Source: Peptoniphilaceae bacterium | Lineage (GTDB): Bacteria > Bacillota > Clostridia > Tissierellales > Peptoniphilaceae | Direction: 5' to 3' | NCBI GenBank assembly: GCA_902363535.1 | Contig: CABJAE010000009.1 | Span: 42,010 to 106,009, forward strand | DNA length: 64,000 nucleotides | Shown: positions 8,075 to 17,494 of the stretch, in pieces | Numbering within the stretch: position 1 is the stretch's first letter | Layout of the letters: each line of letters opens with the position of its first letter | Translations under genes and position numbers: made by a program | Notes under the pieces: generated by a model | What the model was told of the DNA's origin: nothing | Databases searched by the model: none | Seen by the model: only the letters and a program-made list of their open reading frames with translations

Positions 8075-10201
8075 CTATTCTATTACAATGAAGCTTTTCC
8101 CAGGGACAATGGCTTCGTGAAGTGCCTCCTCGGTTTTTCCTTTTTCGCCGAAGATGATTTTGTATTCTCTTTCATCCAAGCCCTTTATCTCTTTCGCCTC
8201 GTCGGTGCCGTTGACGGCAAAGATGCGGCCTTCATTTTTTATAAGGATAAATCCCGCCTCTTCGCCCAAAATTTCGTGTCGAGAAAGATCCGTCTTGTGC
8301 CGGAGCTCGATAAGATCTTTGACATAACTCGCCAAACTTTTTTTCGCAAGAAGTTCTTCCCAATGAAGGGCCACGGCGGATGCGGGGCCGTTGTAGGGAT
8401 TTTCTTTGTAGCGGCGACGCAGGTATTCGTCGCCTTCTGTGAAGAGCACGGGGCCCGGGGTTAAGAGGAGCACGGCGAAGGCCAGCTTGGCGACCCGCTC
8501 TTTATCTTCTTCCGATGCGTCCATGGCCTCGTCCAGAAAGTCCCCGAGGACGAGGTCGTCGTGGCAGGAGAAGTAGGCCAGGTTGTTTGCGTGCTTGCCG
8601 CCCCCCGAAAGGGCGCTCATGAGGTGATCTTGGGCGGAAAAATCGCCGCCGATCCAGCCCATGGTCTTTGAAAAGCTGTCGCCTCTCAAGCCGTTTCGGT
8701 AATCGTCGTCGAAAAAGGCCGTGGCCCTATCCTCGGTCTTCAACCGCAGGGATTCGTCCAGTGCGCTTTCAGCGGCCATCCAGGGCTCGCCGTAGAGAAG
8801 GGCATTGGGATTTCTTTCGTAGACGGCGTCCTCGATTTCGGCCATGGTCTCGTCGTCCATCAGGCCGCAAAGATCGAAGCGAAAGCCGTCCACGCCGAGT
8901 TTTTGAAAGTACTCGATGCTGTCTAAAATCAGTTTTCTCATGTGGGGCTCTTCCGTGGCCACTTCCGTGCCCGTGCCGCTGCCGTTTGAAAGTGTGCCGT
9001 CTTCGAAGCGGCGCACGGCATAAGGATTTAAGCGGGCCACGGAGGATTTTTCTCCCAGGTACAAATGATTGTACACCACGTCCATGACGACGCCGATGCC
9101 GGCGGCGTGGGCGGCGCGAATCAGCTCCCCAAAGCCCGTGAGGGCCGATGCGGGATCGGCGGAGTTTTCGGCATAGCTGTTTTCGAGGGCGAAGTAGTGG
9201 TCGGGATCGTAGCCCCAATTGTAATTGGCCTCGTCTCGTTTCGATTCGGCCTCTTCGAAGACCGTGAGGTAATTGTGCACGGGCATGAGGTGGATGTAGT
9301 CCACGCCGAGATTTTTCAAATGATCGAAGCCCACCGGCGTACCCTCAACGGTTATGGAATCCGCCAGGGCGCAGAAGGTGCCCGGCGAAGCCTCTGTCTC
9401 CAGCTCGTAGGTAAAGTCCTTTACGTGAAGTTCGTAGATCACGGGATGTTCTTTCTTCTCCACGTAGTCCTCGGAGAAATAGCTTTCGATGCCGTCGAAG
9501 GCGTAGCCCCGCCTGCCGTTCAGCGAAAGGGCCTTGGCATAGGGATCCACGAATTCTTCTTCGCCGTCGCCGAAATTGTAGTAGACAGGGAGGCGCGCCA
9601 TGGGAATCTGGACGTAAAAGGTGTCTTCCCGCTTTTCCATGGAGATGCGGATCCGGTCCATGGTAAATTCATCCTCGTAAAGGTAGAGGGCCATGGCTTC
9701 TTTTTCCGGGGCGTAGACGTGAAATTCGTAGCCCACGTCGGGGGCCTCCTCTTCTTCTTTTCTGAAGCGCCGCAGGTCGCGGAAAAGATTCACATCTTTT
9801 ACCACTGAAGCCCCCATGGCCGCCATAGCCGCCGCCCGATAGGGATCGTCCGTAAGGTAAATATCCGGCAGCACATCTTCCGGCACGACTTTTATTTTGT
9901 GCCCGGCGGCAAGATCCCGATTGATCTCTTCATCTTCCGCCCCTTCCGCCGCCACGACCACGTCGGGCACGTCCAGAGTGGGACGCTTTTTCAGGGCATC
10001 GTAGAGAGCGCGGGCGCTTTTTTTCAGGCTCTCGATTTTTTCCTCATCGCAGCCGACCACGACGGCCTCGGGATTGGGATAACCCCATTCTTTTTTTCGA
10101 ATCCCTTGCCGCTTTTCGGCGAGCCGGGCCTTTAACTTTTCCACGTCACTTTTTATGGCTTTTTCGATTTTCCGCGCCAGGGCATCTTCCAGGGCACTCA
10201 T
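8075..10201 (-). CDS. pulA: Type I pullulanase (glycogen debranching enzyme)
   Basis: This GH13 enzyme hydrolyses alpha-1,6 branch points. The type I signature YNWGYDP is present, as are the nucleophile region GFRFDLCGLMD, the acid/base LLYGEPW and the third carboxylate in FSCHDDL. A carbohydrate-binding E-set domain precedes the barrel (roughly residues 160-260). The first ~145 residues are charged and helical at the start (SALEDALARKIEKAIKSDVE) and do not match a domain I know. There is no signal peptide, so it acts inside the cell. The start at 10201 gives an ATGA overlap with the glgA stop, implying coupled translation; the frame is open further upstream inside glgA. It is the last gene of the glycogen run, so it probably serves glycogen breakdown or trimming. 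Confidence 0.92.
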   Translation of the reverse strand: MSALEDALARKIEKAIKSDVEKLKARLAEKRQGIRKKEWGYPNPEAVVVGCDEEKIESLKKSARALYDALKKRPTLDVPDVVVAAEGAEDEEINRDLAAGHKIKVVPEDVLPDIYLTDDPYRAAAMAAMGASVVKDVNLFRDLRRFRKEEEEAPDVGYEFHVYAPEKEAMALYLYEDEFTMDRIRISMEKREDTFYVQIPMARLPVYYNFGDGEEEFVDPYAKALSLNGRRGYAFDGIESYFSEDYVEKKEHPVIYELHVKDFTYELETEASPGTFCALADSITVEGTPVGFDHLKNLGVDYIHLMPVHNYLTVFEEAESKRDEANYNWGYDPDHYFALENSYAENSADPASALTGFGELIRAAHAAGIGVVMDVVYNHLYLGEKSSVARLNPYAVRRFEDGTLSNGSGTGTEVATEEPHMRKLILDSIEYFQKLGVDGFRFDLCGLMDDETMAEIEDAVYERNPNALLYGEPWMAAESALDESLRLKTEDRATAFFDDDYRNGLRGDSFSKTMGWIGGDFSAQDHLMSALSGGGKHANNLAYFSCHDDLVLGDFLDEAMDASEEDKERVAKLAFAVLLLTPGPVLFTEGDEYLRRRYKENPYNGPASAVALHWEELLAKKSLASYVKDLIELRHKTDLSRHEILGEEAGFILIKNEGRIFAVNGTDEAKEIKGLDEREYKIIFGEKGKTEEALHEAIVPGKSFIVIE

Positions 10202-11619
10202 TTCTTTTCCCTCGTAGATGTATAGAGTTCGCGGTAGGCCGCCGCAGATCTCTTCCAGCTGAAATCTTGGGCCATGGCGCTTTTTCGGTGGAGCGCGTCC
10301 ACAGGCCTGTGGTAATCGGCCAATGCCCGGTCTACGGCATTTAAAAGATCCCATGCCTCCGTCCGCTTAAATGTGTAGCCGCCGCCACGCCCCGCTTCGT
10401 CGAAGGGAATTACCGTGTCCGCCAAGCCGCCGGTTTCCCGCACGACGGGAAGATTGCCGTAGGTCATGGCGATCATTTGGGCCAGGCCGCAGGGCTCCGT
10501 CAGAGAAGGCATGAGGAAGAAATCCCCGCCGGCGTAGATGCGATGGCTCGCCGCGGAATCGAAGGCGATATGCACGGCGCAGTTGTCATGGATCCAGGCC
10601 AGGGCGCGAAAACCCTCTTCGATGCGCGCATCCCCCGTGCCCACCACGAGAAGGTCCAGATCTTTTTTCAGCAGCTCTTCCGCCGCGTCCAAAACCAAAT
10701 CCATGCCCTTAATGTCCACGAGGCGGCTCACGATGGTAAAGAGGGGGCGATTCCCGGGCACCAAGCCGTATTCTTCCTTCAGGGCCTTTTTGTTTTCCGC
10801 CTTCTGTTCCAAATTCTCCCCGTCGTAATTTTTCACGATCAAAGGATCCGTCGCCGGATCGTATTCCTCGGTGTCGATGCCGTTTTGTATCCCCGCCATT
10901 TTGTCTTTGTGGCGGCGAATGAGCCCGGCCATGTCCAATCCGTAGGCGGGATCTTCCAGCTCTCGGGCGTAGGTTTTCGACACGGTGGTCACGGCGTCGG
11001 CAAATTGAATCCCCGCCTTCATAAAATTCACCCCGTCGTAATACTTCACGCCCTCTTCCGTAAAGTACTCCCGACTTAAATCGGCGTAGGAAAAGACGGC
11101 CTCGTCGAAGACGCCTTGGTAGTTTATGTTGTGAATGGTGAAAACCGTGGCGGTCTTCGAAAAGCGCGGATCTCCCTTGGCGAAATCCTTCACGTAAAGG
11201 GGCACGAGGCCCGTGTGCCAGTCGTTGGCGTGAACCACGTCGGGCACCATGTCTAAATAGGCCATGAGCCGCACGCAGGCCTTGGAGAAAAAGGCGAAGC
11301 GGTAGCCGTCGTCGTCTTCCCCGTAGACTTTGTCTCTGAAAAACATATCCCGGTCGTCGATAAAGTAGTAATCCACGCCCTTTTCTTTGAGATGCAGGAC
11401 GCCCATGTACATGTCCGCGCCGCCCATGTGGATGTAGTCGAAGCCCATGTAGTCCATGGCGGCCTTGTATTTCTCGGGAATCTGCCCGTAAAGGGGCATA
11501 ATCACCGACACAGAATCCCCGGGCCCTTTCACGGCCCCCGGAAGAGCCCCCATGACATCGGCCAGGCCTCCGGTCTTTAAATAGGGGTGCACTTCCCCTG
11601 CGCAATAGACGATGTTCAT
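10198..11619 (-). CDS. glgA: Glycogen synthase (ADP-glucose)
   Basis: GT5 glycogen synthase transfers glucose from ADP-glucose to the growing alpha-1,4 chain. The N-terminal KTGGLADVMGALP motif (residues 16-28) binds ADP-glucose, and the C-terminal domain has the SLTEPCGLAQM and RETGGLADTV motifs around the catalytic glutamate. At 473 residues it is full length. Start and stop codons overlap neighbours by four bases on both sides (glgD upstream, pullulanase downstream). Confidence 0.96.
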   Translation of the reverse strand: MNIVYCAGEVHPYLKTGGLADVMGALPGAVKGPGDSVSVIMPLYGQIPEKYKAAMDYMGFDYIHMGGADMYMGVLHLKEKGVDYYFIDDRDMFFRDKVYGEDDDGYRFAFFSKACVRLMAYLDMVPDVVHANDWHTGLVPLYVKDFAKGDPRFSKTATVFTIHNINYQGVFDEAVFSYADLSREYFTEEGVKYYDGVNFMKAGIQFADAVTTVSKTYARELEDPAYGLDMAGLIRRHKDKMAGIQNGIDTEEYDPATDPLIVKNYDGENLEQKAENKKALKEEYGLVPGNRPLFTIVSRLVDIKGMDLVLDAAEELLKKDLDLLVVGTGDARIEEGFRALAWIHDNCAVHIAFDSAASHRIYAGGDFFLMPSLTEPCGLAQMIAMTYGNLPVVRETGGLADTVIPFDEAGRGGGYTFKRTEAWDLLNAVDRALADYHRPVDALHRKSAMAQDFSWKRSAAAYRELYTSTREKK

Positions 11620-12743
11620 CGGCTTTCACCGATTTTCAAATTCTTTTCCAGGACGTAGGGGGATTGAGCGGAGCCGATAAGGTGTTCTCCTTCGCCGACG
11701 ACGACGTTTTTGTCCAAAATGGCATTGACCACCACGGCGTCTTTTTCGATGCGGCACTTCTGCATAATAATGGAATTTTTCACCACGGCTCCTTCTTCGA
11801 TGACCACGCCGCGGAAGATCAGGGAGTTGGTGACGGAGCCGTCGATAAAGGCCCCGTTAGCGGAAAGGGAGTTGACGGACTCGCCGGTTTTCGTGTAGAA
11901 GGTGGAGGGTTCGTCCTTGGTCTTGGTGTAGACCCGGCCGCCTTCGTAAAAAATTTCGTCGAAGTAGTCGGGATCCAAAAGACGCATATTGGCGTCGTAA
12001 TAGGATTTCACACTGTCGATTTTTTCGAAGAGGCCCTCGTATTCGTAGCCGATAATGCGGAGTTTCTTCTTGTAATTGAAGAGCACATCTTCCATGGTGG
12101 AGATGTCTCCGCGCTCCAGGGCCTTTCGCACCAAAAGGGTGAAGATGTCTTTTTTCAGAAGAATCATGTTCATGTAGAGGCTCACGGTTTTGTCGCTGCC
12201 GAAGTGGTAGCCCAAGTTTTCCAGGCCGCCCTCTTCGTTAAAGAACAAGCTCTGTGCCCCGGCGTAGGCCATGGCCTCGTCTTCCACCTGCTTGTAGACC
12301 ACGGCGGCGTCGGCATCTTCGGCGAGAAGTTTTTCCTGAAGGGCGGTGAGGTCCACTTTCGTCAAAATCCCCGGGCGCATGTAGAGGACGTACTCTTCCT
12401 TGGCCCGCTCGTAGAAGTTGGCGGTGGATTGAAATTCCGCCATTTCCCCGTACTTGTTCAGCTCGTCTTCGCTGATCGTGGGCGGAAAGAGAAACAGACC
12501 GTTGAAGCGGCGATTTAAATTCCACGGCACCCCCATGTTCAAATGGTCCATGTAGGAGCGGATCTTTTTTCCCGTGTAGACGGCCACGGAGCGAATGCCG
12601 TGGGCGGTCATATTAGAAAGGGGCAAATCGATGAGACGGTAGCGGCAGCCATAGGGCAACATGGATATATTTCTGGAGCGGGTCAAGCTGTCGAAGGCCG
12701 AATCGTCGTAGGTCGGCGCAATAATTCCCAGTGTCGAATACAT
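11616..12743 (-). CDS. glgD: GlgD, non-catalytic ADP-glucose pyrophosphorylase subunit
   Basis: This 375-residue protein has the nucleotidyltransferase fold followed by a left-handed beta-helix tail, but lacks the GGxGxRL catalytic loop seen in GlgC (the N-terminus reads GIIAPTYDDSAFDSLTRSR). That is the hallmark of GlgD, which pairs with GlgC in Firmicutes and modulates its activity. It sits nine bases after glgC and overlaps glgA by four. Confidence 0.93.
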   Translation of the reverse strand: MYSTLGIIAPTYDDSAFDSLTRSRNISMLPYGCRYRLIDLPLSNMTAHGIRSVAVYTGKKIRSYMDHLNMGVPWNLNRRFNGLFLFPPTISEDELNKYGEMAEFQSTANFYERAKEEYVLYMRPGILTKVDLTALQEKLLAEDADAAVVYKQVEDEAMAYAGAQSLFFNEEGGLENLGYHFGSDKTVSLYMNMILLKKDIFTLLVRKALERGDISTMEDVLFNYKKKLRIIGYEYEGLFEKIDSVKSYYDANMRLLDPDYFDEIFYEGGRVYTKTKDEPSTFYTKTGESVNSLSANGAFIDGSVTNSLIFRGVVIEEGAVVKNSIIMQKCRIEKDAVVVNAILDKNVVVGEGEHLIGSAQSPYVLEKNLKIGESR

Positions 12744-12752
12744 AAGTCCCTC

Positions 12753-13886
12753 CTATTCCACTCGTATGCCGTCGTCGGAAACCAAGCTCACCGTGGCGCT
12801 GTCGCCGATGACCTGATCTCCCTCAACGGTAATATTTTCCATGACGATGGCGTTTTCCACCCGTGCGCCGGATTTCACCACCACATTGGATTGAAGCACG
12901 GAATTGATCACCGTGGCCCCTTCCTCGATGCGGACGCCGGAAAAGAGAACGCATTTCGTCACATCGCCGTAGATTTCGCAGGCTTCGTTAATGAGGGCCT
13001 CGGAAATCTTGGCCTCTTTGCCGATGCGATGGGGCGGCAAGTTAGCGTTGTTGGTGTAGATGCGCCAGTCGCCGTCCAAGAGGCGCAGGCTGTTTTTTCG
13101 GTTCAGAAGATCCAAATTGCTTTCCCAGTAGCTGCGCACGGTGCCCACGTCTTTCCAGTAGCCGTCGAAGCGGTAGGCGAAAAGCCGTCGCCCTTCCCTC
13201 AACATGGTGGGCAGGATGTTTTTGCCGAAGTCGTGATCGCTCTCGCCTTGCTTTTCATCGGCGATTAAGTAATCCCTCAGCACCTTCCAGGTAAAGACGT
13301 AGATCCCCATGGAGGCCATGTTGTTTTTCGGCTGCTCGGGCTTTTCGTCGAATTCCTCGATGCGACTGCCTTCGTCGATGTTGACGATGCCGAAGCGCGG
13401 CGCATCTTCCCAAGGCACTTCGATGACGGAAATGGTGCCGTCGGCGCCTTTGGCCACGTGTTCTTTCACCATGGCCATGTAGTCCATCTTATAAATGTGG
13501 TCGCCCGACAAAATCACCACGTAGCGAGGATTCACCGAGTCGATGTAGTCGAGATTTTCGTAAATGGCATTGGCCGTTCCCGTAAACCAGCGGCCCCCTT
13601 CTTCCGAGGCGTAGGGGGAGAGGATTTTCATCCCCGCCGGGGCGTGGTTGTAGTCCCAGGGCTCGCCGATGCCCAAGTGTTCGTTGAGCTGCAGGGGCTT
13701 GTACTGAGTCAGTATGGCGATGGTGGGAATGCCGGAGTTGGCGGCGTTGGATAGGGCGAAGTCGATGATGCGGTACTTTCCGCCGTAGGGCACCGCCGGT
13801 TTCGCCGTGTGCTTGGTGAGCTCTTTCAGGCGGGAACCTTGTCCCCCTGCCAATAAAAGGGCCAATACATCGTTTTGAATGTCCAT
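12753..13886 (-). CDS. glgC: Glucose-1-phosphate adenylyltransferase, catalytic subunit
   Basis: The enzyme makes ADP-glucose from ATP and glucose-1-phosphate, the committed step of glycogen synthesis. The pyrophosphorylase loop [14 protein letters not shown] is at residues 11-24, followed by [16 protein letters not shown] and the substrate motif [16 protein letters not shown] beta-helix domain ends the protein. The length of 377 aa is normal. Spacing to glgB and glgD is nine bases each. Confidence 0.96.
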   Translation of the reverse strand: MDIQNDVLALLLAGGQGSRLKELTKHTAKPAVPYGGKYRIIDFALSNAANSGIPTIAILTQYKPLQLNEHLGIGEPWDYNHAPAGMKILSPYASEEGGRWFTGTANAIYENLDYIDSVNPRYVVILSGDHIYKMDYMAMVKEHVAKGADGTISVIEVPWEDAPRFGIVNIDEGSRIEEFDEKPEQPKNNMASMGIYVFTWKVLRDYLIADEKQGESDHDFGKNILPTMLREGRRLFAYRFDGYWKDVGTVRSYWESNLDLLNRKNSLRLLDGDWRIYTNNANLPPHRIGKEAKISEALINEACEIYGDVTKCVLFSGVRIEEGATVINSVLQSNVVVKSGARVENAIVMENITVEGDQVIGDSATVSLVSDDGIRVE

Positions 13887-13895
13887 AATGCCTCC

Positions 13896-15662
13896 TTACG
13901 CTTTCATAAAGTAACTGCCTTCGTAAGGCGATAGCTTAATCAATAAATACCCATCCTTCGCCGTGAGGTCTTCTTTTTTCATGTGGGTGTCGAAGAGGCG
14001 CAGGTATGTCCCATCCAGGGGCAAGCGGAGGGTGGTCTCCGCCGGCGTGAAATTACAGGCCACGAGAATCTCTTCCTCTTTTGCGATGCGGGAAAAGGCG
14101 ATGGACGATGTTTCTTTTTTGTCCACGGCCTGCCACTTGAAGCCCTCGTAGGCGGGAAGGGGACGGGAGAGGGCCGGATGCTCTCTGTGAATTTTAAGGA
14201 GCGATTGAACAAATTCCTTGAGGCTTTTGTGGCTGTCGTAGTTTAATAAAAACCATTCCAATTCCTCGTGATCCACCCATTCCTTGAACTGGCCGAATTC
14301 CTGGCCCATAAAGAGCAGCTTCTCTCCGGGCTGGGCCACCATGTAGAGGTAGAGGAGCCGCAGCTGGGCGAATTTTTCCTCGTAGCTGCCGTACATTTTA
14401 TTCAACATGCTCTTTTTTCCGTGGACCACTTCGTCGTGGGAAAAGGGCAGGATGTACCTTTCGTTAAAGGCATAGACCATGGGGAAGGTGAGGGCGTCGT
14501 GGTGGTATTTTCTGTAAACGGGATCCATCTCCATGTATTTCAATGTGTCGTGCATCCAGCCCATGTTCCACTTTCGGTCGAAGCCCACGCCGCCGGATGC
14601 CTGAGGTGCCGTAAGGCCCGGGAAGTCTTCCGATTCCTCAGCGATCATTAAAAGCTTCGGGTGGCGGGCCTTTATGCGGCCCACGAGCTCTTTCAAAAAG
14701 TAGAGGCTCTCTTCCCGCACATTGGCGGGGTCCTTCGTGTCCGTGGCCTCTTCGCCGAAGCCCTTGTAGAGCATGTAGCTCACGGCGTCCACGCGAATGC
14801 CGTCGATGCCCAGGCGGGCGAAGTAATCGGCGGAGGAGTAGAGAAAGCTCCGCACGTGGGGCTTGGTAAAGTCGAAGGCCATGGTGTCCCAAATGCGGTT
14901 TTCCGCAAAATGGGGGGCATCGGATTCGTAGGTGGGCGTTCCGTCGAAATACCTGAGCCCCTGTTCGTCTTTGCAGAAGTGGGCGCAGGGCCAATCCAAA
15001 ATCACGCCGATGCCCTGCTCGTGGGCGTAGCGAATGAAGTAGGCGAAATCCTGCGGGCTGCCGTAGCGGCCCGTGGCGGAGAAAAAGCCCGTCACCTGAT
15101 AGCCCCAGCTGCCGTCGTAGGGATGCTCCATAATGGGCAAAAGCTCCACGTGGGAAAAATTCATTTCCTTCACGTAGTCGATGAGCTTGTGGGCGAGCTC
15201 CCGGTAGTTTAAAAAATCGTCGTCTTCTGAGCGCATCCAGCTGCCCAAATGGCATTCGTAAACGGAGTAAAGGGGCGGGGCCAAAATCTCGCCTTCGGGA
15301 ATGGCTTCCAGGGGCACGGCCACGGAGGCGGTGCCGGGAATTTTTTCCGAGCTGAAGGCGAAGGGATCCGCCTTCCACATCCAGCCGTTCGGGCCCAAGA
15401 TTTTAAATTTGTAGCTGTCCCCTTCCGGTACATCCGCCGTAATTTGAAAGAGGCCCGTGGCCGTATCCCGCTTCATGGGAAGGCCCTGCCAATCGTTGGA
15501 TGCGGCGGCAAATTCCGCTTTCTCCGCACGCGGGGCGTAGAGGGTAAATGAAATCCCCCCGTCCCTTCGGTGGGGGCCGAAAAGCCCGTAGCTCTCGGCA
15601 TTTTCTCCGCAGTGAAACAGATAGGCCGCCACATCGTCCACATCGTCGTAGCTGTATTTCAT
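13896..15662 (-). CDS. glgB: 1,4-alpha-glucan branching enzyme
   Basis: This GH13 enzyme creates alpha-1,6 branches in glycogen. A CBM48 module occupies roughly residues 15-110, then the barrel with the ELLPIMEHPYDGSWGYQ region, the nucleophile in GIDGIRVDAVSYML, the acid/base in LMIAEES and LPFSHDEVVHGKKS. At 588 residues it is slightly shorter than E. coli GlgB because the extra N-terminal domain is absent. Its ATG overlaps the herA stop by four bases. Confidence 0.95.
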   Translation of the reverse strand: MKYSYDDVDDVAAYLFHCGENAESYGLFGPHRRDGGISFTLYAPRAEKAEFAAASNDWQGLPMKRDTATGLFQITADVPEGDSYKFKILGPNGWMWKADPFAFSSEKIPGTASVAVPLEAIPEGEILAPPLYSVYECHLGSWMRSEDDDFLNYRELAHKLIDYVKEMNFSHVELLPIMEHPYDGSWGYQVTGFFSATGRYGSPQDFAYFIRYAHEQGIGVILDWPCAHFCKDEQGLRYFDGTPTYESDAPHFAENRIWDTMAFDFTKPHVRSFLYSSADYFARLGIDGIRVDAVSYMLYKGFGEEATDTKDPANVREESLYFLKELVGRIKARHPKLLMIAEESEDFPGLTAPQASGGVGFDRKWNMGWMHDTLKYMEMDPVYRKYHHDALTFPMVYAFNERYILPFSHDEVVHGKKSMLNKMYGSYEEKFAQLRLLYLYMVAQPGEKLLFMGQEFGQFKEWVDHEELEWFLLNYDSHKSLKEFVQSLLKIHREHPALSRPLPAYEGFKWQAVDKKETSSIAFSRIAKEEEILVACNFTPAETTLRLPLDGTYLRLFDTHMKKEDLTAKDGYLLIKLSPYEGSYFMKA

Positions 15663-17494
15663 TGAATCGCCTCGTATCTGCTGTTTCCTAAAAAGTCCAC
15701 GCTGCGCTTAATCTTTCCCTCCTCCGCCAACTGATCCAAGGCACTAATGAGCCCTTCCCGCGTAAAGGGCAGGCCCCGCTTCTCCAGCTCCGGCAAGATG
15801 GAGAGAATATTGCTCGCCGCGGAAATGGGGAAGAAATCCGCCGCCGCCTTTAAGAGCCGGTCTTGGGAGGCGGTCTTCACCTTTTTCAATTCGTCGAAGG
15901 GATTTTCCGTGTGGGGCGAGGTGGTTCTCGCCATGCGAATGCGGGCGAAGGTGGTGCGGCCCAAGTGGGAGGAGGAAATAAACACGTCGCCGGTTTGCAA
16001 ATAAGGCAGGCGCCGGGATTCTTCCACGCTAATGTCCGTCTCGCCCTGAATGGTGTCGATGTCCTGGGCCCGCACGGTGCGGTAGATCATCTTGCAGTTG
16101 AGCTGGGCGGTGATGGTGTCGTCCAAAAGGGTGGGCCGCTGGGTGGCCAGGATCAAAAACACGCCGTACTTCCGCCCTTCCTGGGCGATTTCACGAAGCA
16201 CGCTCTTCGACGGGGCGGGGATGCCCTTCGGGGCGAAGGTGTGGCTCTCGTCGGTGACCACGAAAAAGGGCGGGAAGTAATCGCCGCCTGCGGGCTGCAC
16301 GAATTGGGCGTCCTTATAGTCCCGGCGCTTTTTGTAGAGATTGCGAATGAGATAAGTGGCATACATTTGGATAAGCTTCACCGAGCCTTGAATCACGGCG
16401 AGCTTCCCTTCGAAGATCGCCTCTTCCACGGGCCTCGAGTCGCCGCGGAAAAGGCCGTCTCGCTCCACGCTCTTGAGCCGCCACAAAATCCCACGCAGGG
16501 AAGAAATGTTGGTGGCTTTACCAAAGCGCTCGTAGCGGCTTTGAATCCGCTGCCACTTTTTCTGATCCGGCGAAGGCACCATGGTCATCTCGCGAATCTT
16601 GTCCACGGATCCGGCTTCGTGGCCCTCGATTAAATCCTCGAGCACCGTCGTAAAGCCGGTGAGGCCCTTGTCGATTTTAAACAAGAGATCCACCGTGCTC
16701 TTCATGGCCTCGGAAAGTTCCGACACGGCGTTTAGGATGGTCTTTAAATCGCCGCCGGTGAGGGAGTTAAAGTCGATGCCGATGTCCACGCCGATTTGAA
16801 AGCGTCGGTGGCTTTTTTCGTAGCTCTTTCCCCCTTCCGCTGCATTGGAAAAATCCATTTCGTAGTGGGGATCCAAAACCACGCCGGGGATGTTTTTCTC
16901 CATAAGCTCTTCCAAAAGCACCCGCATGCCGAAGGATTTCCCGCTGCCGCTGCCGCCGAATATCCCCATGTGGGGATATTGGTGCATGGCCCGAAGATCC
17001 AGAACATAGGGCACGTCCTTTTGAGGAAGCTGCGCCCCGTCTTCGTAAAGCGTAAAAAGTCCCTTGAGATTGTCTTCCATGGCATCGTAAAGGTAATCCG
17101 TGTGGCGGATCGCCCCGAGCACCAAGCCTTCATCGGGGGATGTTGGCACGAGGAGGCTCTTGATCTCTGAAAATTTCGGCGGTCTTGCATCGGAGCCCGT
17201 CAGGGGCGGGTAGGGGGCCTCGTGCAAAAAGCGCACCTTGGCCACGTAAATGGTTTCGTTGTGAATGTCGTAGCCCAATTGCCGCAAAGAGGCGAGCACC
17301 CCGTCGTCCACGAAATCGCCGCCCACGTCCATGGGAATAAAGCGATTGTACGTCTCGGCTTCCACCACTTCCCCGAGGATCGCCCCCTGTACCGGATCTT
17401 CGATCATTAAAAATTCCGCCACCCGGAAATTATGATCCCGACTCCCTACGGTCACTTCTCTGGGATTGGTTAATCCCACGACTTTTATTTGCAT
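15659..17494 (-). CDS. herA: HerA-like hexameric DNA translocase/helicase
   Basis: The 611-residue protein starts with a HAS-barrel-like beta domain (residues 1-130). The RecA-like ATPase core has Walker A GGSGSGKS at 180-187, Walker B FFVVTDESHTF near 410 and an ATQRPTLLDDTI region typical of the HerA/FtsK superfamily. HerA pumps DNA with NurA nuclease in archaeal double-strand break end resection. The start at 17494 (MQIKVVGLTNPREV) is preferred over an open extension of 42 codons because it makes a one-base TGATG junction with the nurA stop. It sits between nurA and glgB in the same overlapping run. Confidence 0.88.
   Translation of the reverse strand: MQIKVVGLTNPREVTVGSRDHNFRVAEFLMIEDPVQGAILGEVVEAETYNRFIPMDVGGDFVDDGVLASLRQLGYDIHNETIYVAKVRFLHEAPYPPLTGSDARPPKFSEIKSLLVPTSPDEGLVLGAIRHTDYLYDAMEDNLKGLFTLYEDGAQLPQKDVPYVLDLRAMHQYPHMGIFGGSGSGKSFGMRVLLEELMEKNIPGVVLDPHYEMDFSNAAEGGKSYEKSHRRFQIGVDIGIDFNSLTGGDLKTILNAVSELSEAMKSTVDLLFKIDKGLTGFTTVLEDLIEGHEAGSVDKIREMTMVPSPDQKKWQRIQSRYERFGKATNISSLRGILWRLKSVERDGLFRGDSRPVEEAIFEGKLAVIQGSVKLIQMYATYLIRNLYKKRRDYKDAQFVQPAGGDYFPPFFVVTDESHTFAPKGIPAPSKSVLREIAQEGRKYGVFLILATQRPTLLDDTITAQLNCKMIYRTVRAQDIDTIQGETDISVEESRRLPYLQTGDVFISSSHLGRTTFARIRMARTTSPHTENPFDELKKVKTASQDRLLKAAADFFPISAASNILSILPELEKRGLPFTREGLISALDQLAEEGKIKRSVDFLGNSRYEAIQ

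Noticed and set aside
10709..11629. Arg-rich frame of 306 codons on the same strand as glgA
   Set aside because: It is an out-of-frame reading of the GC-rich glgA gene; glgA has all family motifs.
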